DNA of 21,997 nt from the NCBI GenBank assembly GCA_032229885.1, contig JAVYAJ010000108.1, forward strand, positions 1 to 21,997, given 5' to 3'. Source of the stretch: Anammoximicrobium sp032229885 (GTDB lineage Bacteria; Planctomycetota; Planctomycetia; Pirellulales; Pirellulaceae). Below are positions 6,847 through 15,072 of the stretch, in pieces; position 1 is the stretch's first letter, and every line of letters starts with the position of its first letter. The notes below the pieces were generated by a model that saw only the letters and a program-made list of their open reading frames with translations, made no database searches and was not told the origin of the DNA. A program made the translations under genes and the position numbers.

Positions 6847-7083
6847 ATGCTTGAGTTGATTCCACTCGATTTTCTTCAACCCGGACAAACCGCCGAGATC
6901 GATCAGGTGGTCGGCGATCCGAGCCGGGTGCATCGCCTCCAGGAGCTTGGCTTGCGCCAAGGCACGCGGGTCGAGATGGTCCAATCCGGCAGCCCGTGCA
7001 TCATTCGCACGTCGGGCAGCAAACTATGTTTTCGCCGGAGCGAGACGCTGGGCGTTCTGGTCAAGGCAGGTGGGCATATCTGA
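6847..7083 (+). CDS. feoA: Ferrous iron transport protein A
   Basis: FeoA is a small cytosolic SH3-like protein needed for FeoB function. The 78-residue product (MLELIPLDFLQPGQTAEIDQ onward) has the family pattern: LQPGQTAEI, then HRLQELGLRQGTRVEMVQ (about residues 29-46), then CIIRTSGSKLCFRRSE. The frame is open further upstream to a GTG at 6790, but that would put the start inside the Fur-box-like site and add a tail unlike the family, so the ATG at 6847 is preferred. There is no strong Shine-Dalgarno. It lies upstream of feoB with an unusually long 309-nt gap. Confidence 0.88.
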   Translation: MLELIPLDFLQPGQTAEIDQVVGDPSRVHRLQELGLRQGTRVEMVQSGSPCIIRTSGSKLCFRRSETLGVLVKAGGHI

Positions 7084-7392
7084 CGGATGGCAGCGTCTGG
7101 TGGCTGCCGATCAGAAGTCTATCAAGCTTGGCCGTCGAGAACAGCCGTCGATAGGGGCCATCCTGGTCGGTCGATTCGTGGCACGCGGCTCAGGGCGACG
7201 CGGCGCGGCCAACAACGGTCCGGTGCGAGCGGTCCGGTGCGAACGATCCGTCGGATGATCGAGCGATGACGGTTCGATGCGGCTGCCGACGGACATCGGG
7301 CGCGCGCGAAGGCGCTGGAATCCGGCCAACAACAATCCGGCGAACAACAAACCTTCGAGCGACGTCGATACGGGTGTGGGCGTGTTCGGACT
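7084..7392 (+). other. feoA-feoB spacer with short tandem repeats
   Basis: This 309-bp gap inside the presumed operon holds two small tandem repeats. One is a 14-bp unit (CGGTCCGGTGCGAG then CGGTCCGGTGCGAA) at 7216-7243. The other is a 15-bp unit (AATCCGGCCAACAAC then AATCCGGCGAACAAC) at 7319-7348. GGCCAACAAC also occurs at 7207-7216. I see no credible coding frame here and no second FeoA. Confidence 0.55.
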
Positions 7393-9642
7393 ATGACCGG
7401 CCTTGAAGACGACAAGCCGATCACCGTGGCTTTGTTGGGCAACCCCAACACTGGAAAATCGACGTTGTTCAATGCCCTGTGCGGCGAGCGGCAGCGGGTC
7501 GGCAACTTTCCGGGCGTCACGGTGGAGAAACGCACCGGCTCGATGGATATCGACGGCCGTCCGTTCGAGGTCGTCGATCTTCCGGGCACGTACAGCCTGG
7601 CTCCACGTTCGCCGGACGAGATGGTGACTGTCGATGCCCTGCTGGGCTGCAATGGCGCGGCGGTCTCGCCCGACGTCATTCTGTGCATCGTGGATGCCAG
7701 CAATCTCGAGCGGAACTTGTATCTGGTGAACCAGGTGCTCGAGTTGGGGCGGCCAGTCGTAATCGCGCTGAACAAGACCGACCTGGCGGCAGAGCAGGGA
7801 GTGACGCTGGACGCGGACCTGCTGCAGCGGCGGCTGGGCGTGCCGCTGGTGCCGACTCAGGCGCACCGGCTCGTGGGCCTCGAACCGCTGCGGCAATCGC
7901 TGTCGGCCGCGGCCCAAAGCGAACCGCCGCGGACGACCAGCCCTTTTCCCGAGGTATTCTGCCGCGAAGTCGCCGCGCTGGTCCAACAGTCGGAACGGGG
8001 CCGCCCCGCGCCCCTGCCGCGGCACCTAGCCGAGCGGTTGTTGTTGGACGCCAGCGGCCACCTTGAAAACGCTTCGCCGCCGCTGGCGGACGCCGAGCTG
8101 CAAACGGCGATTCACGCGGCGCGCCAACGCTTGGCCGAAGCCGGCTATCCAGTGCCGGCGGTCGAAGCCTCGTCGCGCTACGCCTGGGTCTCGTCCGTGC
8201 TCGCCGGCGCCGCACGCCGCGCGCCGCGGCGAGCGACCACGTTCAGCGACCGCCTCGACACGATCCTGATGCACCGCGTCTGGGGTCTGGTGATCTTTGC
8301 GCTGCCGATTGTCGTCATGTTCCAAGCGATCTTTGCCTGGGCCGCGCCGCTGATGGATTGGCTGGACCGCAGTTTCGCCGCGCTCGGCGATCTGGTCGGG
8401 GGCGTGATGCCCGAGGGCGTGCTGCGGTCGCTGGTCGTCGACGGCGTGATCGCCGGCGTGGGCAGCGTGCTCGTGTTTCTGCCCCAGATCCTGATCCTGT
8501 TCGTCTTCATCTCGCTGCTCGAAGAATGCGGCTATATGGCCCGCGCGGCCTATTTGATGGATCGCGTGATGGTCCGGATCGGCTTGTGCGGGCGCTCGTT
8601 CATTCCCCTGCTGTCCTCGTTCGCGTGTGCGGTCCCGGGCATCATGGCGGCTCGAACCATCGAGAACCGGCGCGACCGATTGCTGACGATCTTGATTGCA
8701 CCGTTGATGAGTTGCAGCGCCCGGTTGCAGGTGTACTCGTTGCTGATCGCCGCGTTCATTCCCGATCACCGGTATCTGGGTGGCTGGGTGCGGCTGCAGG
8801 GCCTGACGCTGTTGGCCCTGTATCTTCTCGGAATCGTAACGGCGGTCATCGTGGCGTGGGCGCTGCGGCGCACCGTGCTGCGCGGCGAAACGCCGTCGTT
8901 TGTCATGGAATTGCCCAGCTATCAATTGCCGTCGCCACGGAACGTCACCGCACGGGTCTGGGAAGCGGGCCAATCGTTTGTCCAGCAGGCGGGAACGCTG
9001 ATCTTTGCCGTGGCGATCATCGTCTGGGCAGCGGCCTATTTTCCGCATGACCCGCGAATCGAACAGAACGTCCGCAGCCAGTTCGCTGCCCAGTGGCGGC
9101 AGCTCGACGCGGCGGCGGAATCGACGGAGGACAGCGCGGCCGCGCGAGATCCAGCGCAATCGAACCAGCGGCGCGCCGCACTCGAGCGTCACCTCGAGAA
9201 CGAGGTCGCGGCCGCGTATATCGAGCACAGCTATCTAGGACAGGCGGGCAAATGGATTGCGCCGCTGGTCCGACCGCTGGGCTGGGATTGGCGGATCGGG
9301 TGCGCGGTGATCGCCGCGTTTCCGGCTCGCGAGGTCGTGATCGGGACGCTGGGGGTCATCTACCAGTTGGGGCGCGACCAGGACGAAGCTTCCGGCTCGC
9401 TGCGGGCCACCTTGCGGGCGGCGACATGGCCGGATTCCCACCAGCGCGTGTTCAACGTGCCGGTCGCCCTGTCGCTGATGGTCTTCTTTGCCTTGTGCGT
9501 CCAGTGCGCCGCGACGCTGGCCGTAATCCGTCGCGAGACCGACGGCTGGGGCTGGCCGTTATTCACATTCGTGTACATGAGCGTCCTGGCCTACGTGGGC
9601 GCGCTGGTGACGTACCAAGTTGGAATGTGGCTGGCGGGCTAG
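7393..9642 (+). CDS. feoB: Ferrous iron transport protein B (GTPase transporter)
   Basis: FeoB is the inner-membrane Fe(II) importer with a cytosolic G domain. The 749-residue product has G1 GNPNTGKS (16-23), G2 Thr43 in GVTVEK, G3 DLPG (62-65) and G4 NKTD (127-130). A helical linker follows to about 285. The membrane part shows both gate regions: EECGYMARAAYLMDR (377-391) with SSFACAVPGIMAAR (408-421), and later FPAREVVIGTLGVIY. A charged loop of about 65 residues lies near 550-615 between membrane segments. The family motif usually written CGARLPVY reads CSARLQVY here (441-448), so a Pro is replaced by Gln. The ATG has no strong Shine-Dalgarno. It is expected to be cotranscribed with feoA under the Fur-type operator. 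Confidence 0.96.
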   Translation: MTGLEDDKPITVALLGNPNTGKSTLFNALCGERQRVGNFPGVTVEKRTGSMDIDGRPFEVVDLPGTYSLAPRSPDEMVTVDALLGCNGAAVSPDVILCIVDASNLERNLYLVNQVLELGRPVVIALNKTDLAAEQGVTLDADLLQRRLGVPLVPTQAHRLVGLEPLRQSLSAAAQSEPPRTTSPFPEVFCREVAALVQQSERGRPAPLPRHLAERLLLDASGHLENASPPLADAELQTAIHAARQRLAEAGYPVPAVEASSRYAWVSSVLAGAARRAPRRATTFSDRLDTILMHRVWGLVIFALPIVVMFQAIFAWAAPLMDWLDRSFAALGDLVGGVMPEGVLRSLVVDGVIAGVGSVLVFLPQILILFVFISLLEECGYMARAAYLMDRVMVRIGLCGRSFIPLLSSFACAVPGIMAARTIENRRDRLLTILIAPLMSCSARLQVYSLLIAAFIPDHRYLGGWVRLQGLTLLALYLLGIVTAVIVAWALRRTVLRGETPSFVMELPSYQLPSPRNVTARVWEAGQSFVQQAGTLIFAVAIIVWAAAYFPHDPRIEQNVRSQFAAQWRQLDAAAESTEDSAAARDPAQSNQRRAALERHLENEVAAAYIEHSYLGQAGKWIAPLVRPLGWDWRIGCAVIAAFPAREVVIGTLGVIYQLGRDQDEASGSLRATLRAATWPDSHQRVFNVPVALSLMVFFALCVQCAATLAVIRRETDGWGWPLFTFVYMSVLAYVGALVTYQVGMWLAG

Positions 9643-9688
9643 ACCGTCGTCGCGCCCAGCGCGGTTTCCAATCGTAATCCGCGGATTG

Positions 9689-9732
9689 CCGCGCTTGCCG
9701 GAGTGCGGTTCCCGGCGGTCTGGCAAGCGCGG
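9689..9732. repeat. Palindromic intergenic repeat, copy B
   Basis: Arms CCGCGCTTGCCGGA (9689-9702) and TCTGGCAAGCGCGG (9719-9732) pair at 13 of 14 positions, with a G-U at the odd one. The loop GTGCGGTTCCCGGCGG matches copy A near 2575-2591 with small indels. It lies 46 nt after the feoB stop, so both copies sit behind gene 3' ends. Confidence 0.7.
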
Positions 9733-9854
9733 CTATCCCGAACGTTTCGTCTGGACGACGCGCTCGGCCGCGACAGCGCCAAGAAAAGGTTAGGCCGCCC
9801 GCAATCTCGTTGTGCGACGAGTCTGCAGACGGCCTGTCTCGATGTAATCCATGC

Positions 9855-9879
9855 TCTGCGCGATTTTACGCTGCGCAGA
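9855..9879 (-). terminator. Stem-loop behind the Lys/Ala-rich gene
   Basis: TCTGCGC (9855-9861) and GCGCAGA (9873-9879) form a 7-bp stem around an 11-nt loop, starting about 20 nt past the stop codon of the small minus-strand gene. There is no U-tract, so a terminator role is tentative. Confidence 0.35.
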
Positions 9880-9897
9880 CAAGCGGGAAGGGACCGC

Positions 9898-10056
9898 TTA
9901 TTTCTTGGCGGTCTTGGCAGCCTTTGCCGCCGGCTTCTTGGCGGCCGGCTTGGCCTTGGTCGACGGTGCGCATGGCTTGCAGGCGCTCTTCGTCGCGGGC
10001 TTCTTGGCGGCCGGCGTGGCTGCCGGCTTGGTCGTCGCGGTCTTCTTCGTTGCCAT
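9898..10056 (-). CDS. Small Lys/Ala/Pro-rich histone-tail-like protein
   Basis: This 52-residue frame has ATG preceded by AAGGAG at 9-nt spacing, a good Shine-Dalgarno for this window. The protein (MATKKTATTKPAATPAAKKP onward, ending KAAKTAKK) has 15 Lys and 17 Ala and no acidic residue. PAAKKP-type repeats resemble the C-terminal tails of eukaryotic histone H1 and bacterial histone-like proteins such as AlgP or chlamydial Hc. Residues 26-29 form CKPC, which could bind metal or form a disulfide. It probably binds DNA or RNA non-specifically, by composition only; no fold is predicted. It stands alone between feoB (converging) and lpxB (same strand, 299 nt upstream). An alternative is that the frame is a low-complexity artefact, but the Shine-Dalgarno and in-frame repeats argue against that. 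Confidence 0.7.
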   Translation of the reverse strand: MATKKTATTKPAATPAAKKPATKSACKPCAPSTKAKPAAKKPAAKAAKTAKK

Positions 10057-10355
10057 ATCCTACGGCTCCTTGTGTCGGGCGTCTATCTGAAAAGGGCGAT
10101 CGCCTTCCCGCAACGCCCCGACGGGAACGACCGCTGGTATCCTTGCGCGGCTGGATCGATCGCGTGGTTCAGCGCGGCCGGTCCATCGGAGCCGAACCGC
10201 GTGCGATCTACCCACAGCGTCGATTGGTGACGACTGTCGAGGCGCGGCGCAAAGGGTTCTCGGTCCGTGGGGAAAAAGTCGCGCCACGTCGCAGACCAAC
10301 CATTTTTCACGCCTCGCCCAACCGCGCGTATTGAACCAATTCTTTGCATCTTTCG
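10057..10355. other. Intergenic region upstream of the small Lys-rich gene
   Basis: About 300 bp separate the lpxB stop from the small Lys-rich gene, both on the minus strand. Apart from the AAGGAG ribosome site at its left edge I see no clear promoter, hairpin or gene. A minus-strand TTGACG near the right edge lacks a good partner -10. Confidence 0.4.
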
Positions 10356-11630
10356 TCAAGGCGAGTTTTTGGTTTTCGTCTGTGATTTGCCAATTTCGTT
10401 CAGGTTCGCCAAGTCATCGCGCGACGCGTGCGCATGCAGGGCGCCCCGACGCGCGTGTTCCAGGATATAGCGCGCCGCGCCGCGCGACGCGCCGGCGACC
10501 GCCACGCGCTGCTTGAGCGCCGCCAGCGCGCCGACGCGCTGCGCATAACAGGCCGGATCGCGCAGCCAGCGGATCACATGCTCGCTGATCGCCGACGAGC
10601 GATCCGCATACGTCAGATACTCGGGGAACAACACGCTGTCGGCGGCGGCCGCGTCCGAGTCGTACATTGCGCCGTCGCGCAGAAAGGGATCCTCGGCCGC
10701 CAACAGGTTCACCAGCGTGATGAACTTGACCTTCAGGAACAGCCGCCGCGCCAGGGCGTAGCCCAACCAGCCCACACGGTACAGGACCACGGTCGGCTTG
10801 ACGTGATACAGCAATTCGAGCGACACGGAGCCCGAGCAGGCCAGACAACAATGGCTGGCATAGATCAGTTCGGGCGTCCGCCCCGTGAACACCTCGACGG
10901 GAAGATCCGCGCGGGCGATCTGCTCGCGGGCCAGCGCGGCGTGGCGCTCGTCGAAGCTGGCGATCGCGAACCGCGCGTCGGACACAGCCTGCCGGATCTT
11001 GCCGGCGGCGGCCAGAAAGTCCGTCAGGTTGTGGATGACCTCTTGTGTCCGCGAGCCCGGCAGAATCGTGACCAGCCGCCCCGGTCGGCCGGCTTGTTCT
11101 GCGCTAAACGCGACGTCCAACTGCTGGCGCTGCATCTGGTCGAAGTATGGGTGCCCGATATAGGTCGCGTGGCAGCCTCGTTCGCGATACCACGTTTCCT
11201 CGAACGGCAGTTTGCACAGCACGTGGTCGACCAGCCGCCGCATCTTGCGTACGCGCCACGACGCCCACGCCCACATCTGCGGCACGCCGTAATAGAACAC
11301 GGCGATCCCGTGTCGCTTGGCCGCTCGCGCGATCCACCAGTTGAAGCCCGGATAGTCGATCAACACCACCGCGTCCGGGCGCGCGTCGCGAAAATAAGCG
11401 GCCGCTCGTCGATACAGACGCCAGAACTGATGCAGGTTCAGCACGACTTGCAGGATCCACATCACAGCCCATTGGGTCAGATCCTCGTGCAGATCGCAGC
11501 CGGCGGCGCCCATCCGCGGACCGCCGTAGCCGACGCATTCGATATCCGGATCCAACTCGCGCAACTCGCGGATCAGGTTCGCTCCGTGCAGGTCGCCGCT
11601 CGGCTCGCCTACCGAAAAGAAGATCTTCAT
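10356..11630 (-). CDS. lpxB: Lipid-A-disaccharide synthase
   Basis: LpxB condenses UDP-2,3-diacylglucosamine with lipid X at the inner membrane to make the lipid A disaccharide. The 424-residue product starts MKIFFSVGEPSGDLHGANLI, with the signature GEPSGD at 8-13. Other family segments are LIDYPGFNWWIARAAKRHGI (90-109), YYGVPQMWAWASWRVRKMRR, ILPGSR (189-194), SGSVSLELL (266-274) and LVNLLAAEDPFLR. The frame is open far upstream, but similarity and an AAAGGA site 9-10 nt before this ATG fix the start. The last 25-30 residues form a polar tail beyond the usual end. The gene implies an outer membrane with lipid A. It is divergent from queC; no other lpx gene is adjacent. Confidence 0.94.
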   Translation of the reverse strand: MKIFFSVGEPSGDLHGANLIRELRELDPDIECVGYGGPRMGAAGCDLHEDLTQWAVMWILQVVLNLHQFWRLYRRAAAYFRDARPDAVVLIDYPGFNWWIARAAKRHGIAVFYYGVPQMWAWASWRVRKMRRLVDHVLCKLPFEETWYRERGCHATYIGHPYFDQMQRQQLDVAFSAEQAGRPGRLVTILPGSRTQEVIHNLTDFLAAAGKIRQAVSDARFAIASFDERHAALAREQIARADLPVEVFTGRTPELIYASHCCLACSGSVSLELLYHVKPTVVLYRVGWLGYALARRLFLKVKFITLVNLLAAEDPFLRDGAMYDSDAAAADSVLFPEYLTYADRSSAISEHVIRWLRDPACYAQRVGALAALKQRVAVAGASRGAARYILEHARRGALHAHASRDDLANLNEIGKSQTKTKNSP

Positions 11631-12083
11631 GGCCGTGCATCCTTTCGCGCCGCGGAAACAGGCGGCCGCCGAGTATCCCAGATTGCCCGACACGGACAAA
11701 GGGCAGTCTCGAGCCCGCCGCCAGTCGCCAGTCCTGGTCGATGGGCGGCCCGCTGCGCAGTACACTGATGGTCCGTCGGGCGTCACCCGGGGCCAGCGCC
11801 TCGCCGGGTGCGCGGATGGACGTGCGATGCGCGTGCCGCTGGACGACCGGACGTGAACCCACGACCGCGCCCGTGGCGCGACTCCAGATACGTTCCGCGC
11901 TTTACCGCACGCGGGTGACCGCGCGACGTAATCCGCGGTTTGAGCGAGAGCCTCAAGCATTCCCTCGCTTGCGCTTCGGGTTACGATCAAACGCGCCATT
12001 CTCGAGAGCACGTAGCATAACAGCGCGTGGCATAACGTCCTGCTCGCGGCTCGGTCCTGCCACGCCCGTAATGAAAGCGAATC
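11631..12083. other. Divergent intergenic region, lpxB / queC
   Basis: This 453-bp region holds the promoters of two divergent genes, although no strong -35/-10 pair stands out. It contains the TRSASEG-type repeat listed separately and a short imperfect direct repeat, CGTAGCATAAC and CGTGGCATAAC, about 18 bp apart near 12010-12035. No preQ1 riboswitch signature was recognised ahead of queC. Confidence 0.45.
11951..11985 (-). repeat. TRSASEG-coding dispersed repeat (single copy here)
   Basis: Read on the minus strand the core is CGTAACCCGAAGCGCAAGCG followed by AGGGAATGC; one frame gives VTRSASEGM. From memory, this string and the peptide TRSASEG recur in intergenic DNA and spurious small ORFs of many Planctomycetota. 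Only one copy is visible here, so the repeat status is from recalled knowledge, not from this window. Confidence 0.5.
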
Positions 12084-12827
12084 ATGGTCGATCCATCCGC
12101 CCAGCGTCCATCGAGCGCTTCGCCCGCGGGCGCGCCGCCGCGCGCCGTCGTGTTGCTTAGCGGCGGGCTCGATTCGGCCACTTGCGCGGCGATTGCCAAG
12201 AATGACGGGTTCCTGGTGTATGGGATCAGCTTCCGCTATGGCCAGCGGCACGCTGTCGAGCTCGATGCCGCGGCACGGGTCGCCGCGGCGCTGGAGCTGG
12301 CCCGCCACGTTGTCGTAGACATCGACCTCGGACAGTTCGGCGGCTCGGCGCTGACCGCGGATATCGCCGTCCCCAAACACCAGCCCATCGACCAGATCGG
12401 CGACGCCATCCCGATCACCTATGTCCCGGCGCGGAACACCGTGTTCCTGTCGCTGGCCTTGGCCTGGGCCGAGACGCTCGGCACGGGCGACATTTTCATC
12501 GGGGTCAATGCGCTGGACTACAGCGGGTATCCGGACTGCCGCCCTGCGTACATCGAGGCGTACCAGCGGATGGCGAATCTGGCGACCAAGGCGGCGGTCG
12601 AGGGCCGCGCGCCGATCACGATCCATGCCCCGCTGGTCGCCCTGACCAAAGCCCAGATCATCCGCCGGGGCCTAGCGCTGGGCGTCGATTACGGGCTGAC
12701 CACCAGTTGCTACGACCCGGCCGACGACGGGGCCGCCTGTGGTTGCTGCGACGCCTGTCTGTTGCGGCTGCGCGGCTTTCAGGCGAACGGCCTGCCCGAC
12801 CCCGCGCGGTACATCGGAGATCGCTGA
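12084..12827 (+). CDS. queC: 7-cyano-7-deazaguanine synthase
   Basis: QueC converts 7-carboxy-7-deazaguanine, ammonia and ATP to preQ0 in the queuosine tRNA-modification pathway. The 247-residue product has the PP-loop SGGLDS (26-31), the family string FRYGQRHAVEL (50-60) and YVPARNTVFLSLALAWAE (113-130). Its C-terminal zinc site uses C209, C219, C222 and C225 (SCYDPADDGAACGCCDAC). A Pro/Ser/Ala-rich stretch of about 19 residues precedes the fold; no in-frame ATG closer to the core exists, so the start at 12084 is kept. Other que genes are not nearby. Its 3' end faces the 733-residue gene at a distance of 43 nt. Confidence 0.95.
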   Translation: MVDPSAQRPSSASPAGAPPRAVVLLSGGLDSATCAAIAKNDGFLVYGISFRYGQRHAVELDAAARVAAALELARHVVVDIDLGQFGGSALTADIAVPKHQPIDQIGDAIPITYVPARNTVFLSLALAWAETLGTGDIFIGVNALDYSGYPDCRPAYIEAYQRMANLATKAAVEGRAPITIHAPLVALTKAQIIRRGLALGVDYGLTTSCYDPADDGAACGCCDACLLRLRGFQANGLPDPARYIGDR

Positions 12828-12870
12828 CCAAGTAGACGCGGCGCCCCGCCACTTGCCGCCGCCGTCCGGC

Positions 12871-15072
12871 TCAGCCCGCACTGACGATCGTGAACGTCCG
12901 TTCGAGCCACCCCGAGCCATCGCGAGCCCGCACGCGCAACGTGTGCTCGCCTTTGGGCAGCGCCGCGTCGCCGCTGCGATCCTGGTTGCCCAGCAGGTAC
13001 GGCGGCCCCGTGAAGCGATTCACGAGCTGGTCGTCCAGATACAGTTCCAGCTCGCCCAACGGAATCCCTTCCGTCCAAACGTGAAGGCGTTCCCACGAGT
13101 GATAGCCGGGAAGCTGGCTGGCGTGCGAGATATGGATGCCCTTGCTGCGCACCGCGCGCAGCCGCGCTTCTTCTTCCCAGAAGCGATTCACGGATTCGGT
13201 GCTGCGCAGCCGCCGCATACAGCGCCGCTCGACGGGGTTGCCCAACACCATGGCGTCGCCTTGATACACGTACAGCCCTTGGATGCCCTGGTCGTACAAC
13301 TGCCGGACGCGCCAGAGAAACGGACCGGGCTTGGGCAACCCCCATGACAGCGCGTCGATCTGAGGCAGCAGCGTGCAGGGCGTGTCGGCGGTGGCTTGCA
13401 GATAAGGCGCGACATCGAAGTAATGAAAGCGTCCCTGTATGCTGCTCGGGCACAGATAGTCCACCAGACGCTCGCGAATCCAGGTGCGGTAGTCGAAGCG
13501 TTCGGCCAGCCGCACGCCTTCGACGGGAAAGCGCGCCAGGATTGGGATGTGGGTGTTTCGCCGCCCGCCATATTCGTCCGCCAGGGCGCGCAGTTCGCGC
13601 AGAAAGCCGTTGGCGGTCTCGGCCGTGTCGATCCCCTCGGGATAGCGGCAGAAGTCGATCGACAGCCCGGTGGCGCCGATCTCCAGCGTCTCGCGGTAGA
13701 CATCCAGGATGAACCGGCGCACCTCGGGCACTTCGTAGCGCAACGTGTGGCCGCGCATCCACTGGGGATGCTGCTTGGCAAAGTCTCCTTGCAACGGCGA
13801 GCCGGGATAGCAGTTGGTGGCGCCGAAATTGGCGTGCGCGTTCAGGCCCAGTGCGCGACTGAACAGCAGCGTCGCCTGCAGCGTGTTCGTGTACTGCTGC
13901 ATGCGGCCGACATTGGTCGTCTGCGGATGGGCCACGGCCCCGATCGGATCGCCCATCGTGACGTGCAGCAACTGGTCCGAGACGCGCGTCTCGTAGACAG
14001 CCTTCATCCCGAATCGCCCCAGTTGCGCGTCGACCAGCGAGACCTCGGCTTCGCGATAGGCGTCCAGATACTGCAAATGCCAGGACATGTCCTGTACGTT
14101 GTCCGAGAAGGCATAACTGTACGGCTCCCAGTAGCTGGCGACGAACCGATCGGGTTTTCCGAAGCCGCTGTCCAGTTGCGCCGCCAGCTCGTCGGTCAAC
14201 GGAACCAGTTTGACGTAATCCAGCGAGCTGGCGACGGGGCCGGTATAGTCGTAGGACTGGCGCACGATCAGATGCTGGCCCTCCAGGCGCGTCCATCGCC
14301 ACAACTGTTCGTCGTAGGGTACGCGCGAGCCGAGCCGATCAGTGCGCAGATCACCCGACAGACGCAGCCTCACGCCGCCGAACGAGTAGACGAAGATGGC
14401 GTGCGGGCCTTTGAGATCCAGTGGCATGGTCAGTTGCGGCAGGTCGACAGCCGCGCCGAACAGCCGTGTGCCGTCCGTCGCATACGGGGCGGAATCGACG
14501 TTCGAGCCATGTTCGATCCGCCACCGCCCCGGCTGATCGTCGGCGGCGGCGACGTACTCGGTCTGGATGACCTTGCTCCAATCGTCCAGATAGACCACGT
14601 CACGATTGTCCGCCGTCGCGGTCGTTTCGAGTCGCGCCAGCAGGCGATCCTCGTCCGCGTACAGCTCGACACGAAAATCGATGTCCACTGCGCCTTCGAC
14701 CTGAGCCTCGGGATACGGATTGAAGACCAGCGTGCGCTCCAGCCCAGCCGCCCGCAATTCGACGACCTGGCCCTTGATCCAGGGCAGCCAGTCCTCCTGG
14801 CGCAGCAGCGCCCGCGCCGTCTCGGACAGCAGGGGCTGGACGCGAGCCGGTACCCACTGGTTTTGTCCGCGCGGCGACCAGAAGCTTCGCACCGCTACGC
14901 GATCCGGAGCGTCGGCCGGCACGTGATACAGGACGTGAACCAATCGCGTGACCGGGTCCGTCTGACAGCGTATCGCCGGATCGTCGGCCCGGCTTGTCCC
15001 TGGGGACGCCAGAACAGCCAGCGCAGCGGCAAGCATCACGGACGATGAGGAATCGCCAAGGACTCGTCGCAT
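12871..15072 (-). CDS. Secreted COG1649-like barrel protein with C-terminal beta domain
   Basis: The 733-residue product starts with a signal peptide (hydrophobic SVMLAAALAVLASPG, probable cleavage near SRADDP). Residues about 35-300 are predicted beta-rich with no family I can name. Residues about 310-610 look like a TIM barrel: NAHANFGATNCYPGSP (411-426), then GATGLSIDFCRYPEGID (466-482), which resembles the DYIRYP strand of COG1649/GHL10 putative glycosidases, then WGLPKPGPFLWRVRQLYDQGIQGLYVYQ compressed around 577-604. Residues about 668-730 look like an Ig/Big-type domain (LGELELYLDDQLV, HTLRVRARDGSGW). The catalytic residues and substrate are not known. ATG follows GGAGAG at 7-nt spacing. 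It is monocistronic and probably acts outside the cytoplasm. Confidence 0.8.
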   Translation of the reverse strand: MRRVLGDSSSSVMLAAALAVLASPGTSRADDPAIRCQTDPVTRLVHVLYHVPADAPDRVAVRSFWSPRGQNQWVPARVQPLLSETARALLRQEDWLPWIKGQVVELRAAGLERTLVFNPYPEAQVEGAVDIDFRVELYADEDRLLARLETTATADNRDVVYLDDWSKVIQTEYVAAADDQPGRWRIEHGSNVDSAPYATDGTRLFGAAVDLPQLTMPLDLKGPHAIFVYSFGGVRLRLSGDLRTDRLGSRVPYDEQLWRWTRLEGQHLIVRQSYDYTGPVASSLDYVKLVPLTDELAAQLDSGFGKPDRFVASYWEPYSYAFSDNVQDMSWHLQYLDAYREAEVSLVDAQLGRFGMKAVYETRVSDQLLHVTMGDPIGAVAHPQTTNVGRMQQYTNTLQATLLFSRALGLNAHANFGATNCYPGSPLQGDFAKQHPQWMRGHTLRYEVPEVRRFILDVYRETLEIGATGLSIDFCRYPEGIDTAETANGFLRELRALADEYGGRRNTHIPILARFPVEGVRLAERFDYRTWIRERLVDYLCPSSIQGRFHYFDVAPYLQATADTPCTLLPQIDALSWGLPKPGPFLWRVRQLYDQGIQGLYVYQGDAMVLGNPVERRCMRRLRSTESVNRFWEEEARLRAVRSKGIHISHASQLPGYHSWERLHVWTEGIPLGELELYLDDQLVNRFTGPPYLLGNQDRSGDAALPKGEHTLRVRARDGSGWLERTFTIVSAG

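Noticed and set aside
8026..9228. A 400-codon open frame antisense to feoB.
   Set aside because: Composition is His/Arg/Gln-rich, typical of antisense shadows; feoB on the other strand is certain.
11631..12626. N-terminal extension of LpxB by more than 300 residues through the open frame upstream.
   Set aside because: The extension runs through the queC gene and the repeat region; LpxB similarity and the Shine-Dalgarno fix the start at 11630.
13396..15048. A 550-codon open frame antisense to the 733-residue secreted protein gene.
   Set aside because: No similarity, no ribosome site, and the sense strand has a signal peptide and a clear Shine-Dalgarno.
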